The notes under the pieces are model-generated. The model did not search any database. It saw nothing but the letters and a program-made list of their open reading frames with translations, and was not told the DNA's origin. Positions 11,364 through 25,700 of a stretch of 64,000 nucleotides of DNA are shown in pieces. Each line of letters begins with the position of its first letter. Position 1 is the stretch's first letter. Origin of the DNA: Daucus carota subsp. sativus. Lineage: Eukaryota > Streptophyta > Magnoliopsida > Apiales > Apiaceae. Position numbers and translations under genes: made by a program. The stretch covers positions 52,935,214-52,999,213 of the forward strand of contig NC_030381.2 of NCBI RefSeq assembly GCF_001625215.2, given 5' to 3'.

Positions 11364-12299
11364 TTTCTCCTTTCTGTGCACAATTTGAGTTGCGTAGCTT
11401 TCAGACCAAACCAGCAGCTTTATTTATTGATTTAGGGAGATTCTTAAATGTCAATCTTAGTGGTTTTAAGATTTAATGAAATATAAGTTGTAAATTATTT
11501 TTGGAAATAAAGAATTTAGCAAAAGTTAATAAAGTATAATTAATATAAAAATCTTGAAATACATATTAAATAATTTAAAAAATTTGTATAAAAATAAATA
11601 AGACGGAGGAAGTATTTTTATAATAAAATTTATACATATTACAAACATTAATTTGAAATTTTGAAATTGAGTAAATTAAAGACATAATATGAATAGATTT
11701 TTATTTATCTTATGAACTATTTATGTCATCAAATAAGGCCAAAAATTTGTGTACTACAGTTATAGTCATATTTTTCTTATATGAAAAAGTAAATGATGCA
11801 CCCCTTAACTAAAAATATTTTGAAATTTACAGAAATTGAAGCGATTTTAGATGTACGAAATTTGAGAATGAACCAAATCTGAGAAACTTGAGCCCATTAA
11901 AAGAGAGCCGTTGAGGAGACAGAGCGTATTTATCGCAGCTCTTTATAGTTTGGCCCATTAAAAGATTACAGCCCAGCTGTCAATCACAAGTTTACAGCCC
12001 AATACAGTCATACCTCATCTCTTTACTCTCGAATCTTGACACGACGCAGAAAGGACAGCTTCAATCCAACCGCTTCCACGTGTCAATTACTCACACCTCC
12101 TCTCCTCCTCACTCTTCTTCTCCGACTCATCCCGAGTCAACCAACTTCCATCACGATTCTTCCCACTCGCCCCTCTCTCTCCCACAAATTCATCAAATCT
12201 CTCTCTCTCTCTCCCTCCCCCTCTCCCTCCCTCTCTCTCTCTCTCTCTCCCCCTCTCTCCCCCTCCCTCCCATACACACGCACCAGTTTCACATCAGTC
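11364..12299. promoter_or_regulatory. Shared divergent promoter region of the 316-aa gene and HDA2
   Basis: This 936-bp interval separates the two start codons in head-to-head order, so both promoters must lie here unless there are leader introns. It contains a G-box/ABRE-like CACGTGTC at about 12078-12085 and a long CT-rich tract (about 12190-12275) just 5' of the HDA2 ATG, typical of plant 5' UTRs. A degenerate MITE end (GACGGAGGAAGTA) lies near 11603. Bidirectional regulation is inferred, not shown. Confidence 0.5.
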
Positions 12300-15200
12300 A
12301 TGTCAACTCAGTCATCTACACCAGCTCTTTCTTCATCATCTTCGAGTATCCAATCAGAAGCTGAAGCTCTTCGTCGCAATCGAGTCTTATCTAGCAAGCT
12401 TTACTTCGATGTTCCTCGCAACAAGGTTATTTTATTTAATTATTCACCTTTTTTTTTTTTTTAATTTTGTAATTTCTTTAAATTTTACATTGAATTGTTT
12501 GATTTATAGTTTGTTAACTTCTGTTTGTTAGGCTCCGATTATTTATTCGCCTGTTTACGATATTGCCTTCTTCGGAATCGAAAAACTGTAAGCTCCTCAA
12601 CTATTATTGTAAATTTATAATACATTGATATGAGTATGTGGAATGTTGATTTGCTGATTTAGCTGTCTTGATATATGTCGCTTAATGATTGTTGAAAACG
12701 GAAGGAACTGCGGTTGTCTTGCGTTTGTGTGCGTGTTCGGTACAAACTAATGTAGCGTAAATCTACAAATTTAGATTTGTACTACTGAATTTGAGCAGAA
12801 CTAAATTAAATAATTTGGCTTGCATTCTACAAATGTGGATTCATATTACTGTTTTTTGAGCGGAACTAAATTAGTTTGAGAACCGGACTGAACAGAACTT
12901 GTTTCCTAATAATGGTATCCTGTACAAGAAGAATGAATGTGTCTCTCGGCAAAATACCATTATGACATGATTTTCGTTATCAAATTTGGTAGAGAGTATA
13001 TTGGTTTTAATTTCTGATTAGGTTGGTCAAATCTCTAATTTAGGTTGGTTCTCATTTAAATTTAAGCCTGCGTGTATAATTTCTGTTGACATTGGAAAGG
13101 TGCTAATTTGTGGAGAAGAATCCTAGCTCACACTACCAAGACTGAGAATTGTGCTTGCATTCTTCTTGTTACTGGTCTAATTCTGGTGCATGAATTTCAA
13201 CACGATAACACCAACAATGAAATTGATGAAAGAGGGACCATGATTGGTGATTTGTATATAAGTTATGATTGTGGGTTTTGGTTCAAAGACAAACTAAGTG
13301 AGTCTACAAAATACTGACGGTGATTTCTATTACACTTGACAGCAATTTGTAGCTGTTTTATACAGTTAAATAATTTGGAGTGGAACATGATCCTAGATAT
13401 GCATATACATTATATCTATTAACTCAATTGGAACCGAATGATGTTCTCCTAATTTTAATGTTACATATATGTTATTTTGATTAATTTATATATTTATGTG
13501 GGAAGACATGAAAGTATGAAACGCTAATGTTGGGACACAAGTATGGTTCTACAGTAGGGGTAAAAATTGGGGTAAAAATTGGGGTTAAAAAATGTCCACT
13601 GCCCCATGAAGTATTAATAAATGAAGATGGATATTTTTGGTACATGATGTTTATCATGTAGAAGCATTCCTTACCCTTAATTAAACTTACATCATTGCAG
13701 GCATCCGTTTGATTCCTCAAAGTGGGGTCGAATTTGCAAGTTTCTCATTGATAATGGTCATCTGAATAAGAATTGCATAGTGGAGCCTGAAGAAGCTACG
13801 AAGGACGATCTTCTTGTGGTAGCCACTTTATCTTTAAGAACTTTGAAGTTTTGATTTTAAAATATGATGGTGCTGCTTCTCGAAGTATGCTACAGTGCTA
13901 TACCATACTTAAATGGCTCTTTGAACAGTGAATATATTATTCTCCCTCTTCCTCTCTCCCTTTCCTAATCCTTCTGTCACGTACTCTCCCTCTCTCAGTA
14001 GAGAAAGTTTGGCCTTTAAATAAATAAGCTCCTGGATATTTTGGTTGATTTAAGCTCTATTTTGACATTATAAAGGAATTGATTACACCCACATCATACA
14101 TGTATCGATTTGTTTCCTAGCTTGCATATTTGTAGCATTTGTATCATTGTTAAAAAATAATCAAGATTTTAGTAAATTTGATATGACTTCAGTAAGAAAT
14201 TTCTATATTGTAAGAGAAAGAATTGCATTAGTGCAGAGTAGGTTTCAGTAATTTTATGTGAGAAATATTTTATATAATAGGAAGAAGTATCTGAAGGGAT
14301 TACCTGGGTTTCAGAATCTGTGGAGGGCGGCTGATTATCTCATCTGATCGTCACTCAGCCTACAGTTTTTGTTATTTCCAGATCCTGTAGATATTAAGAA
14401 TTGAAACAACATATGAGAGGCTTCTCTTACTTCTATTAGCAACATATGAGAGTCTTCTCTTACTTCTATTAGTCTTTTTGGTTTGTACTATACGTTGAAA
14501 GGTTAGGTTGCTTAACCAAAAGGTGAAATGACTGATACTTTTTTGGTACTTCAATCAGTTGGACTAACTTGTCTTGTTGTTGTGACAGGTCCATTCTGAA
14601 GTGTACTTAAAAAGTCTAAAAAGCAGTTTAAATGTCTCCGTTATTATAGAGGTGGGTTTATAAACTTGCAGATTACGAGATCAAGTGTGCGTTTCGAATG
14701 TAATCTATCCTGGGTACAGGAGAGCTTTCTTAATTTTGTGTGAAGTTTTTAAGTTTTCATTATCATCTTGCCCTGCTGCCAGGGTTTAGCAAACTTAACA
14801 CCTACAGTTCAGCTTTGGTAGAACAAAGTTTTAATTTCATAAATCCCTGAGTGATTCTTCCCTGTTATTCAGGTCCCTCCTGTTGCCCTATTGCCAAACT
14901 TCCTTGTGCAGAAGAATGTCCTTTATCCGTTTCGGAAGCAGGTAGACATGTCAAGCTTGTATTGTGCTAATTTTTGTTGCTTAAGCCAACATAATCAGTT
15001 TGTATAGGTGGGAGGTACCATTTTAGCTGCAAAGCTTGCAAAAGAGAGAGGATGGGCCATTAATGTTGGTGGTGGATTCCATCACTGTTGTGCAACAAAA
15101 GGAGGTGGATTCTGTGTATATGCGGACATATCTCTTTGCATTCACTATGCTTTCATCCGTTTAAACATTTCAAGGTACCTCAAATTGGAAAGCCACATAT

Positions 15201-18020
15201 GTGCATTATTTGGTTGTTCATTTGATATCTTTGCTAATTTTAAAATTAGTCATGATCATCTTAAACAATCTACAGAGTGATGATAATTGATCTCGATGCA
15301 CATCAAGGGAACGGGCATGAGAAAGACTTTTCTGGCGACAGTATGACTTTGTTTGTAACGTGCTACCCTTCAATTGTAGTGAATTGTTCAAATTTTTCAC
15401 TTTGTTTTCCCCCGTTGACAGGCAGAGTCTACATTCTGGATATGTATAACCCTGACATCTATCCATTTGTAAGTACATATTAAGTGTTTTTGTCTCTCTA
15501 GCTCACACTTATGACATAAAAAGAGGGCATATACTTTCTAAGGTTATGTGTCTATGTTTATGTATGTCTGTTTGTTCTGATTAAATATCACAAAATTATT
15601 CTATGTCCTAGTCTATAATTCTGATGTACTTTTCCTATTTTTTCATTTAGGATTACGAGGCAAGAGGATATATTAATCAGAAAGTTGAAGTCAGGGTGAG
15701 GTTATAGTTTTAGTGGTATACATTCGATGCATTCTTCCTGGAACATTTGTAACGTTTTCTCCAAATGGATTTGCAACAGTCTGGAACATCAACAAATGAT
15801 TATCTTATGAAACTAGATGCAGCACTTAAGGTATATCTGGACAACAATATTGAACTTCGTTGTTCTGTATTATAATCGTCTAGTTTATGGAACTCAATAA
15901 CAGTTTTATGCGAAATAAAGCAAGGTCCCCTTTGGCTATATTCATAATGGAACTTCTGTAACTATGGTTGAGAGGATAAAAGAAGCATTTTCTTCTCAAA
16001 TTATTTTTTGTTGGTGATGGTTAAATACAAAAATCTAAGTATTCACACAAGCTTTTGAGTGAGATAAATATCCTTAAAATAACATAAAAACTGTAGCTCA
16101 TATGTGCACAATATAATGATTTGGTGATGTGTAGATAAATTTTGTTTTCTTCTTAAATGATGGCTAGTGGTATTGGTATTAGAGTTATTTTATGCTCCAT
16201 TGATTTATAAATCTGTGTACTGGTACTACTTTCCTTTGCACTAATATGTACTAGTACTAGTCATTAAACATTGGTAAATAAATTTTTAATTTTTTTCTAT
16301 CTGTGACTAGAATAATTCTCAGTGTCTAACTCGAACATCATATACTCAATAAGACTCGGAACACTCAGTTGATTGGGCGTTATAGAATCTTTTTATTCTT
16401 GTGTAAGTTTCACATAAAAGCATCTGTACAGGTAAGACTGGTTTATTATTTAGCAAAAAAAGAAAGAAAGGGTTCATCATTTGTTAATGTTGGTGCCAAG
16501 TTAAAATCATCCTGTGCAATATACATTATGGATCATCATAATGTTTACAAACCACTTGTTGACTGTACCTGTAGTCCTAAACTACCTCTCACAGTTGAAT
16601 TTCAAAACCCCTTCTGTTCAATATTACTAAATATATGTATACAATTCTACCTACCTGTAAGCCAAGTCGATGTTACTATTTGTTACTATTTGATACTTAC
16701 ATAGTGAATTCATAGGTTGCTGGGAGTATGTTTGATCCAGAGTTGCTGATTTACAATGCTGGCACTGATATACTTGATGGAGACCCACTGGGAAAGCTCA
16801 AGGTGACATATCACCTAAGATCATTACGTATTTACCTTGTTATTTGTTGTATGTGGTTCCTCCCTCTCCCAAAGAGAGAATTAAATTATATAGAAGTGAC
16901 ATCACCTACTTATAAAAGATTATCAGAAACTCTATAATTCGCAACATCAGATATATATAAAGAAAATACCTTTCAAGGCAAATAGGGGAATATCATGTGT
17001 ATTTTGAAGATGTAAGATGTAACTGAAGGCAAAGAGGACAGCTTTTGTTTACATGCACGCAAATGCATTGTAAAGTTCACAACAAAGTATAAAACTGTCC
17101 CCTAATTTTGAGATTGGCATAACTAATGCACTGAATGAGCACTTCTTAACGTCCAAGTTTTGGCAAATATGACGTCTGTAGAGTTGGAAGTCCTTGCACA
17201 GATTGTAGAGGGACGGTTATCCACAGATAATGATATGAAAGAAGGAATACTGAGTGCTGCAGGTGTATAAGATTATAGTTGAAATGTAAAAGCATGTGAA
17301 TACTTCTCTTTTCTTTGCAATACCAATTATGTAAAATTTTTGTGTTGGATCATTCTGTATATGGGTGTCCTCATGATGGTCATAAGCACTGCCATCCATT
17401 CGTTTTTCAACAGTAGGTTGCAATATCGTGATCTTGGTAAGATTAACTGCATATATTAGTACTTTTCACGGGTTACAATTTGATAAGTCATAGAGTTAAT
17501 CCTAGAAAGAATTTTCAGTGCTCTAGCAAAGCTTGAAAATAGACTTTCTAGGCTAAGATTCAGATGTCAGCAGGGTGAAGTAGGTATGAACAGAAACAGA
17601 AACACAATGGTTTCATAGAAGTGAAACATGGTATCTAGAGACAGAAAGGAGCCCTGATGTTATTTCCTGATAAGCATATATCCATTTGAACTGTTTTTGT
17701 TGATTGCAGTCTCCATTGATACCTTTCTGCAGGTAAGTCCTGATGGGATAGCCAGCAGGGATGAGAAAGTTTTCCGGTTTGCAAGGGAAAATAGTGTTCC
17801 TCTCGTCATGGTCACCTCAGGTAACAACTGTTTTTCCTCTGTTGCTTTTGCTTTCCCTACACTATCAATGACTCAATGAAATAATACTTTTGCCTTGGTC
17901 AAGACTGAGTCGTTTTTCCCATTATCAGGTGGTTATATGAAGTCCAGTGCCAAAGTCATAGCAGATTCATTAGTAAACCTCTCAAAAAAATGCTTGGTAG
18001 ACATGGGAGGTTCTCCATAA
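12300..18020 (+). CDS. HDA2: Histone deacetylase 2, class IV (HDAC11-like)
   Basis: Thirteen coding exons: 12300-12425, 12532-12587, 13701-13818, 14589-14651, 14873-14941, 15008-15174, 15276-15340, 15422-15468, 15651-15695, 15780-15830, 16716-16802, 17733-17820 and 17929-18020. They sum to 357 residues with every phase matched. The enzyme removes acetyl groups from lysines using zinc. Visible active-site elements are the His pair in GGGFHH (H169-H170), DLDAHQGNG with presumed zinc ligands D207 and H209, the third ligand D287 in NAGTDILDGDP, and the active-site Tyr in SGGYMKSS (Y330). The ATG at 12300 is the first in its frame, whose upstream open part has no ATG. The first 25 residues are Ser-rich and poorly structured; a transit peptide is possible but not evident. 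Arabidopsis HDA2 has about the same length. Confidence 0.93.
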
Positions 18021-21000
18021 CTGTAGAAAAGTGCATTTCCTAAACTAGGCCGGCTGAGAGAAGAAGGGATGTGAAGAAGTTTGTTCATAGTGGTAAAGTT
18101 TATGTACAGAATAGGAGATTAATCAGTACTGCCGTAATTGCCTTCCTAGTTGTATTAAAGGCTTGTTGTGCTATTAGAAGTGTATCTTGTCTTCATCTAA
18201 AAAAAATTATACATGGCACTGTGACTGTGATTGTCTAAATCTTCTGATATAGTAGAAAGTTTTGATGTGATATAGAGCGAGAATTTAAATTGCCTCTAAC
18301 AAGGGTTATCTTCATATCTTGTGTTTACTGAGACCAAATTTCCTTGTATCCTGGCTCTGTCCATGCTAATGTGGGAGTCTGATGTATTGAGCACAATTTT
18401 TATGCAAAAAAATTGGACTTTGTACTTTGTGATTTGTTGTTTGAGAAAGGTTCAAATCTGATAAATAAATTTCGTCACATTTAATCTTATATTATAGTAT
18501 TAAATTATATATATTTGCTAATGTATTTGATATTGAATTTTGTTGCACAATTGGTGCAGGGTCGAGTTTTTGCTTCAAAATGAAATCAAACTAGCCAAAC
18601 TAGTGGTATTGATGGCAGAAATCCGGAATCGAAACTAATCGCTTTACTTATTTATTCAGGATTTGTCGGAGTTTTTTAGTCAAATCAGAACACAATTAAT
18701 GAAATAGTAAAATATTTTTTAAAAATTAATCAAGAATTGATCTGGGATTTTTAAACAGTATACTTGTCTTTTGGGTTTTTCAAGATGGCATTGGCGACCA
18801 GGAACCTATGGATTTGTTGTAAAAGATTGCAAGTCAGAGAAGTAAACATACATCATACATAAGCATTGAGCTATGACATGAAGCATATATAGACTGATAA
18901 GGATAAGGTTATAAAATCATCCAAGTCAAGTTTAAAATGGATGAATTTCATGCAGCTTTATTCTGAAAACTTTCTTTATTCTGAAAACTTTGCTCCTACT
19001 GCACAGCAAGGTATTGATTTAATGCATCAGTAAGGTTCGATTTGGTAATGCAAATAGCTGTCTTCTGCGGCTATGCCAGTCCAGGACCAACAGTGCAAGT
19101 TATTTAATAGATGCAACTTGTCAAGAAATGACAAGAACTTGTGTCAATCTATTCTGATAATTCAATTCAGTCATCTAATTATTAAGTTGTGTTCCCAGTT
19201 TTTGCAGGTTACATTACAGAAAAGAACCGGAGTCCGGAGTTGTGGAAACAAAAGACCGGTTGGCCTCGTTATCACAATTTCAAATAATAATGTCTCAAAT
19301 ATCATATTTGAAAAATATGAAATCAAATATCATTTTATAACATTATATTGTTTGATTTTTATAATTTGTTTTTAAAAGAGAAGAATGCTTTTAATTTTAT
19401 TTATTTTTTCAAAAAGACAAAAACGCTACGTATATTATTTACCATCATTTTAATTCAAGTCTATAACAATACACATGCATGGACCCCTGACATCACATCA
19501 TGTTAATGCTACTTTATCTAGCGTTGAAAGCACAAATAAACTAAAATTTACTTTAAAAGCTGCATAGGGTAACATTTAATACTTATTTGGGATCATATTT
19601 TCAAAAAGTTTTATTTTAAGATATTTCAATCATAAATTATGAGATTCAGGACCTTTACTCGAGAAAAGAATGCTCAATTCAAATGAGATACAAACACGAC
19701 CTGAAACTCGAGATTAAACTTCTCATTATTTTTCCACTTAACTCTGTAACCTCGAAAACTATGCATAAGGTAACTGACAAAAAAAATGCTTCAGGATTAG
19801 CAAAAAAGAGCAGTTACATTAGATATGCATGATAAAGAGAGTTTGCATGTGTAAGTAAGAGACTAGATAAAGATTGGCAAAATACAAAAACTGTGTACTC
19901 CATTTGTTTAGCTTGCATTCTGTAAAAAAGAAAAATTGTTTAGCCTGCAGAGCTTAAAATATGAAATGACCAATCACCATAGTTATGAGTTTTAGGGAAC
20001 AACAATTAATAAACTGATTAACATGACATAACACACAAACACATAGTGGTGTGTGTATTGCTCAGTGTTGATTGTCAGATTTTGATTAAAGCTGAATTAT
20101 ATAGGTTGCATGTTTTAACTAAACCAGCTAATAAATTAGTTAAAGAAAATAATTCTAATAAATAAACAAATAAGTATTACTCTATTTATTTTTAAAGAAA
20201 GCAATGAAAAAAGAAGAGGCAGTTGGGATGTTTGGGGACATTGTGTGATGGGGCGGGAAGGTGATCCTGCAAAGTGCTGTTTGGATCACGCTACTTTTCT
20301 TTCTTATTACACCCTTCGTTCACATGATCCCCAGCTCTGTGTTTTACTTTTTCTAATCTCACCTTCCTTTTCTACTTTCGGAAGCAACAAGCACCCCTAC
20401 AATAATATTATTATAATGTAAAATGTATGTTCTCTACTTCATGAGTTATGTTGTGTCTAGGAGGTTTAAATATGTATATTAATATTTTCACAAAATATAT
20501 TTTTGTAAATTTTAATAGATTATAAAATTATGTTTTATATACATGTTAAACAGTATTAAAAATTGTAAGAAAATGAGAAAAACCAAGAAAATATCTTATT
20601 TGTAATGTAAATAACAATTATTAATAAAATCATAAGAATCTTCTCTCTCCATTATTCTTAAGTGCAAGTTCCAATCATTTTGTGCATCTTATGAAGTTTA
20701 ATTTTAACATCCATGGCTAAAAAGCTCTGAAATGTATAAAATGATAGAATTTCTTAATGTTTACATGCATGTGAAGTTATGAACGTATATAATTGTTTGA
20801 TTCTTCCAGTGGTGTCCCACTACCGCTAGATTTATCATAGACTATAATATTACTAGTATCCACCACTATGTGAGTAAAATATTAAGGTCCAAAGCTTTGA
20901 GCCAACAACTTTTACCATCTAAAATATATTTAAAATAATCAAAACATGTTATAATAACACTAATCAAGATCCACCATGCAATTTTCCAATACTCAACCTC

Positions 21001-22220
21001 GAATTCCTTGCCTAAAACAGTAAAACATAAACCTTTAGTGGCAAGGTAGACCATTCATACTCTTATTATAATAACAATGTTAGAACTGTACATGTAACAA
21101 AGCATCATCCATTGATCAATTTACAAAGAAAGTAATAACATACTTGTGGGACATAGCTTTGCCTTTCTATATTTAGTTATGCGTGGGTCCACCATTTGGC
21201 TCACTTGCTTTGGTTGCCATCTCCATTTTATGAGAAGAGACACCATATTTTAGACCATTCAGTTATATAACATAGACCTTTTATCCCCATATTCAAGTTT
21301 AATTATTATTTCCGCAACTCAATCATTATTTTCAAAAACTATTATCTAAAGCCAAATCCTAAATCAAATAAGATGGTAATATCCTAAATCAAATAAGATG
21401 GTAATATGTCTAAAACTAGTTCACCAACTTTCTTGTGAAGACATTTCGGGTGGAACTCTCTTGTCCGTCGTCCCAAACTTAATATAAATAGTACATATCA
21501 TATTTGGTGTAAATTGTACTAAATCACATATTATAAGTGTCCATCCCTATCATCATAATAATGATAACGAGTTTTATATTTTAAAAAGTTTCTAAACCCA
21601 AATTTTTTAGTGGAACATAATTTTATGTGTGCAAGTATCTCTAAGTAATATATTATATTTCTAGTGTATATTTTGCCTTAACAAGACCAGTAACTTGAAT
21701 AATTATGTTTAAACTAATATGTAGATTATAGGGGTGCTTAGTTGGGTTTATAAGCTAAGCAAAAGATCTTACTTTTATCATATGTGTAACGAATTTATAA
21801 TTCAAATTTATGTCGATCAGAATATGAGAAGTTGAAAATGTTAATTTTTTAATGATTTATTTTTATTTTTTAATTTAAGTTTACAAATAATTTATAATAA
21901 TTTATATTATAATAATAATATCATGCCCAATAAATTATAAACGCTAAAAAATTTATCCAAAAACATGAAATAAAAATTAACTTTTCACGTATAATCACCT
22001 TATTACTTATAAATCATAAATATTTTTTTAAGTCAAATAAAAGATCCAACAATAAAACCGAAAGCACAAAAACACAAAGGCTCATATCTATCCTATAAAA
22101 AGTGACACTTTCTCAAACAAGCCCCCACACAACAAACTGTTCATCACTTCATCATCCATCTCATTTTCTTCTTCTTCTTTAACTCTCTAACAAAAATCCA
22201 CCCTCAACAAACCCCCATCC
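18021..22220. other. 4.2-kb AT-rich intergenic region
   Basis: HDA2 3' UTR, then AT-rich sequence without credible coding frames. Small items seen are a 27-bp direct duplication around 21356-21406 (CCTAAATCAAATAAGATGG twice) and a 17-bp repeat near 18960-18992. A TATA box, TATAAAA, at 22094-22100 is the likely core promoter of the PYL gene (ATG at 22221). Confidence 0.5.
22094..22100 (+). promoter_or_regulatory. TATA box of the PYL gene
   Basis: TATAAAA lies 121 bp upstream of the ATG. A start about 30 bp downstream would give a leader of roughly 90-95 nt that is C/T-rich, as usual in plant genes. Position and consensus only. Confidence 0.55.
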
Positions 22221-22790
22221 ATGGACACCAACCCCTCCTCCCACCACGGCCTCACCACCTCAGAGCTCTCCGAACTCGAACCCCTCATCCAAAACTACCA
22301 CAAATTCGACCCCCTCCCCAACACATGCACCTCTCTGATCGTCCACCGCATCCAAGCCCCAGCCAAATTCGTCTGGCCCTTCATTCGCCGCTTCGATAAC
22401 CCGCAAAAATACAAGCATTTCATCAAGAACTGCAGCCTCACCGCCGGAGACGGCGGCGTGGGGAGCGTCAGGGAGGTCACGGTGGTCTCGGGACTGCCGG
22501 CGTCGACGAGCACGGAGAAGCTCGAGATTTTGGATGATGAGAAGAGGATTCTCAGCTTTAGGGTTGTGGGGGGAGAGCACAGGCTGAATAATTATAAGTC
22601 GGTGACTTCGGTTAATGAGTTTGAGGATGATGGTGGTAGGGTTTATACGGTGGTGCTGGAAAGCTATATTGTTGATATTCCTGAGGGGAATACTGGGGAG
22701 GATACCAAGATGTTTACTGATACTGTTGTGAGGCTCAATCTCCAGAAGCTCGGTGTTGTTGCACTAGCTGCCTTGCATGGAAATGACTAA
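22221..22790 (+). CDS. PYL2: Abscisic acid receptor, PYR/PYL/RCAR family, PYL2-like
   Basis: An intronless 189-residue START-fold receptor. On binding ABA it closes over the hormone and inhibits clade A PP2C phosphatases, freeing SnRK2 kinases, in cytosol and nucleus. Visible elements are the ligand Lys in YKHF (K65), the gate loop SGLPA at 90-94, the latch GGEHRL at 117-122, the SVTSVNEF strand at 127-134, the ESYIVDIPEGN stretch at 147-157 and the C-terminal helix with NLQKLG at 173-178. Overall sequence (TCTSLI, RRFDNPQKYKHF, LPASTSTE) is closest to the dimeric PYR1/PYL1-3 subfamily, PYL2 in particular. A TATA box is at 22094. The first 270 bp are strikingly C-rich in third positions, while the 3' half prefers T and G. 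Confidence 0.95.
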   Translation: MDTNPSSHHGLTTSELSELEPLIQNYHKFDPLPNTCTSLIVHRIQAPAKFVWPFIRRFDNPQKYKHFIKNCSLTAGDGGVGSVREVTVVSGLPASTSTEKLEILDDEKRILSFRVVGGEHRLNNYKSVTSVNEFEDDGGRVYTVVLESYIVDIPEGNTGEDTKMFTDTVVRLNLQKLGVVALAALHGND

Positions 22791-25700
22791 TCTCGGTCAC
22801 GATGCGGTGTGAGTTGCGGTGATTAACCGGTTTATGTTCTGATCAATTATATTACGTCAATTATGGATACGAACGGTTGAGATTAGGTGTTTATTATTTT
22901 TCTGTAAAAGAAATAATTTAAATATGTAGGATTTTTTATTTTTAGAATTTTTCGCCGTTTGTTGAATTCATAATTGATGTAAGATTAATTTGGTTTTTTC
23001 ATCTGACGGTGACGGATTTTTTATTTTGAATGATCCACTTTCTTTTCCGTTTGGATGAAGAAAGGAAATAATTGTATTTTTTTACGTTCCTTTTGGTTTG
23101 ACTGAAATTCTAGGTTTTTTTAATGGGCTGATCTAGTTACGGAAGTTGAGTGAATGTGAATTTAGTTGTAGCTTCATTGGTTGGCAAATGGACCCAGCTT
23201 TAGTTGCTTTGTAGTTTAACAAGTTTAAATGAATATTATGATGTAATATCGATTTGTTTATGTTTTAGTTGTAGAAGTGGTCAAATTTTAGCTTTAGCCA
23301 GCTTGGTGCTTGCAACTTGGGAATTGTAATGTAATTGACTTATCTATTCATGGAGTATATTTTAATCAAAATATTAGTTATTCTTTTTCCATATAAAGTT
23401 GTAAATTAATACAATCTGTGGGCTCTGCAGACTGCAGAGTGCTATTCTGTTCATATTGCAGTTGTTTGTGTTTTATGTATCGTGTATTGTGTTCAACTTT
23501 TGCGTGATGAGTTCATGCATGGATATTGTGTTATCTGATACAGTCATTTTTGAGTGGTTTTTTTAATCAAAATTGTTATTTTAATAGGAGTACATGAAAT
23601 TAAGTGATCTATGATGTTTTAATCACTTATTTCTAGGATTTTTGACTTTTATCTAGAAAAAATAGAAATTACATGATCTATAATGTTTTAAATCACTTAT
23701 CCTATTATTTTTATTTTTTATAAAATAACTATATATATAACAATCAGATAAACCGATTTCAATACTGTCAAGTGCGGTAGTGGATAGAGAGATAGATAGA
23801 GTATATAATATGGTAGCTGGTTTAAAATGGTATGGAGTGCTTGATATGGACTTGTCACATCTTCTCATCATGAGTTTCTTGTACTTATGTCATGGAAAGT
23901 TTTGTAGATGTGAGGCCAATGAGACATGAATGTATCATTTATTTTTATACATTTTATTTTGCCGAATGTCTTACTCAATTTTAAATATTCTAAAAATTAT
24001 CAAAAATAATAAATTTTTATTATAATTTTTTTTTAATATCATTAATCTTTTTCAGCACACTTACTTTATATATTAAATATTAATCGATCCATCGTTTCAT
24101 CTATTTTTCTTATTTTATATGTTTGTGCATATTATATTTGATTAGTATTTTACATTGAAATCAAAATTTATGCATAAATTCTACTAATTTTTAAATTATC
24201 AATGAGATCATAAAATATAATCAAATGAATCCCCGCGAGAATTCATAACATGATTTTTTATTGAACAATCACACACACATGTGAATTGTGATAGCACTCC
24301 ATGACATAACCTTCTATATGAAGTTACGTAGAACATTATTATAAATATATATATATAATAAATATATGTATATTATATATATTATGGAATATAATTACAT
24401 ATTTTGATTATTAAATCGAAAACGATGTTATACAATTTTTTTATTCTAAAAATCATTTAAAATTATGCAATATCTCAACATGATTCCATAACAAAATAAT
24501 AATCATCCAAAGTTATTATGTTTTAAGATCAGTTTACAAAATAATTTTTTTCTCCAAATTTTAAGTGTTGAATTATTTATAATATAGTATTCTATATTAG
24601 AATCACATTTTAAATGTATTATAAACAAAATTTATATTAAAATTTATTATTTACAAGGGTGTAGCATGTAATCCCGTATAAGAAGTACCTCTCTGCAATG
24701 TTATGTTCGCCTATATATATTGAGTTCGCTGCTTTATTTTTTTTCATTTGCATGTATATTTTTCCCGAGAACAAAAATTAAAGAGACTATTTTTCTAAAA
24801 ATATGAAGTCACATAAAAATATGAATTTCTAACTTAAAGTTAGAGTTGCATGTTAGGAAGAGGGATAGGATAGAAGGGCGGCCAACGACATCAGCTGAAT
24901 GTCAACCCAAAATTTAAGTATAGGCTGGCAATAAAACAGCAACAAGAAATTAATGAAACTTGTGACTCAAATCCTTTCCCAACTGCAGATGTGTGATCAC
25001 AGAAAGCTGCTTCTATCTGTTCGTGTGCGTGCGTGTATCATCTCTATTTTTTTCACAAGCTCCGTGTACTGTCACTGCCATGTGTGCTTTCAAGACAATT
25101 TACGTTGGCCGAGTTTAACTCAACTTAAAACAAGTGTTTCTTGTTTAAAGAAGTAAACGTGAGAAGCGATCTATAAGTGATTAAAATATTTAGGAAAGAA
25201 GTAGAAGACGTGAACAAAAGCTAGCATTACTAATTTTTTATAAATGCTTCTTGATTTTTTACAAATAAGTGCTTCTAACTTATAAACCCACAATCCGGAT
25301 TTTTAAACCGGCCAAACACCCCCATTATCTTGGTGTTCAATTTGTTTTATTTAAATTACTGTACTTTTCTATTTTTTTATTTGACGTTTTGATTTTTGAC
25401 ACACATCTTTAAGTGGGTTGACCGAATAGTAAAATTTATTGTTTTTAATTGATTTTTTTTGTGAATATAAGTTTTGATTATATATTTTTATTCTAGAAAA
25501 AAAAAATTAAAAAAAAATGTTTTTAACTATCGATGAAAGTACTTAAAAGTGTGTGTTCAAAATCAAAGCGTCAAATAAAAACACAAAAGAAGTATATTCT
25601 AAGCAGTGTTGTAAAAAACATGAATAAAATTTATCGATGAACATACGGAAATACATGACTAACTAAATTAATTGAATAACCAAAAATTTTAATCAATTCG

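Noticed and set aside
12036-12299. Open frame upstream of and in frame with the HDA2 ATG
   Set aside because: It has no ATG (it would start at TTG) and encodes a low-complexity Ser/Pro/Leu stretch from a CT-rich leader; 12300 is the first ATG.
14405-14470. 33-bp direct duplication in an HDA2 intron
   Set aside because: Real but simple slippage-type repeat without further structure; not worth a separate feature.
22260-22580. 106-aa minus-strand frame
   Set aside because: Antisense shadow of the C-rich PYL coding sequence.
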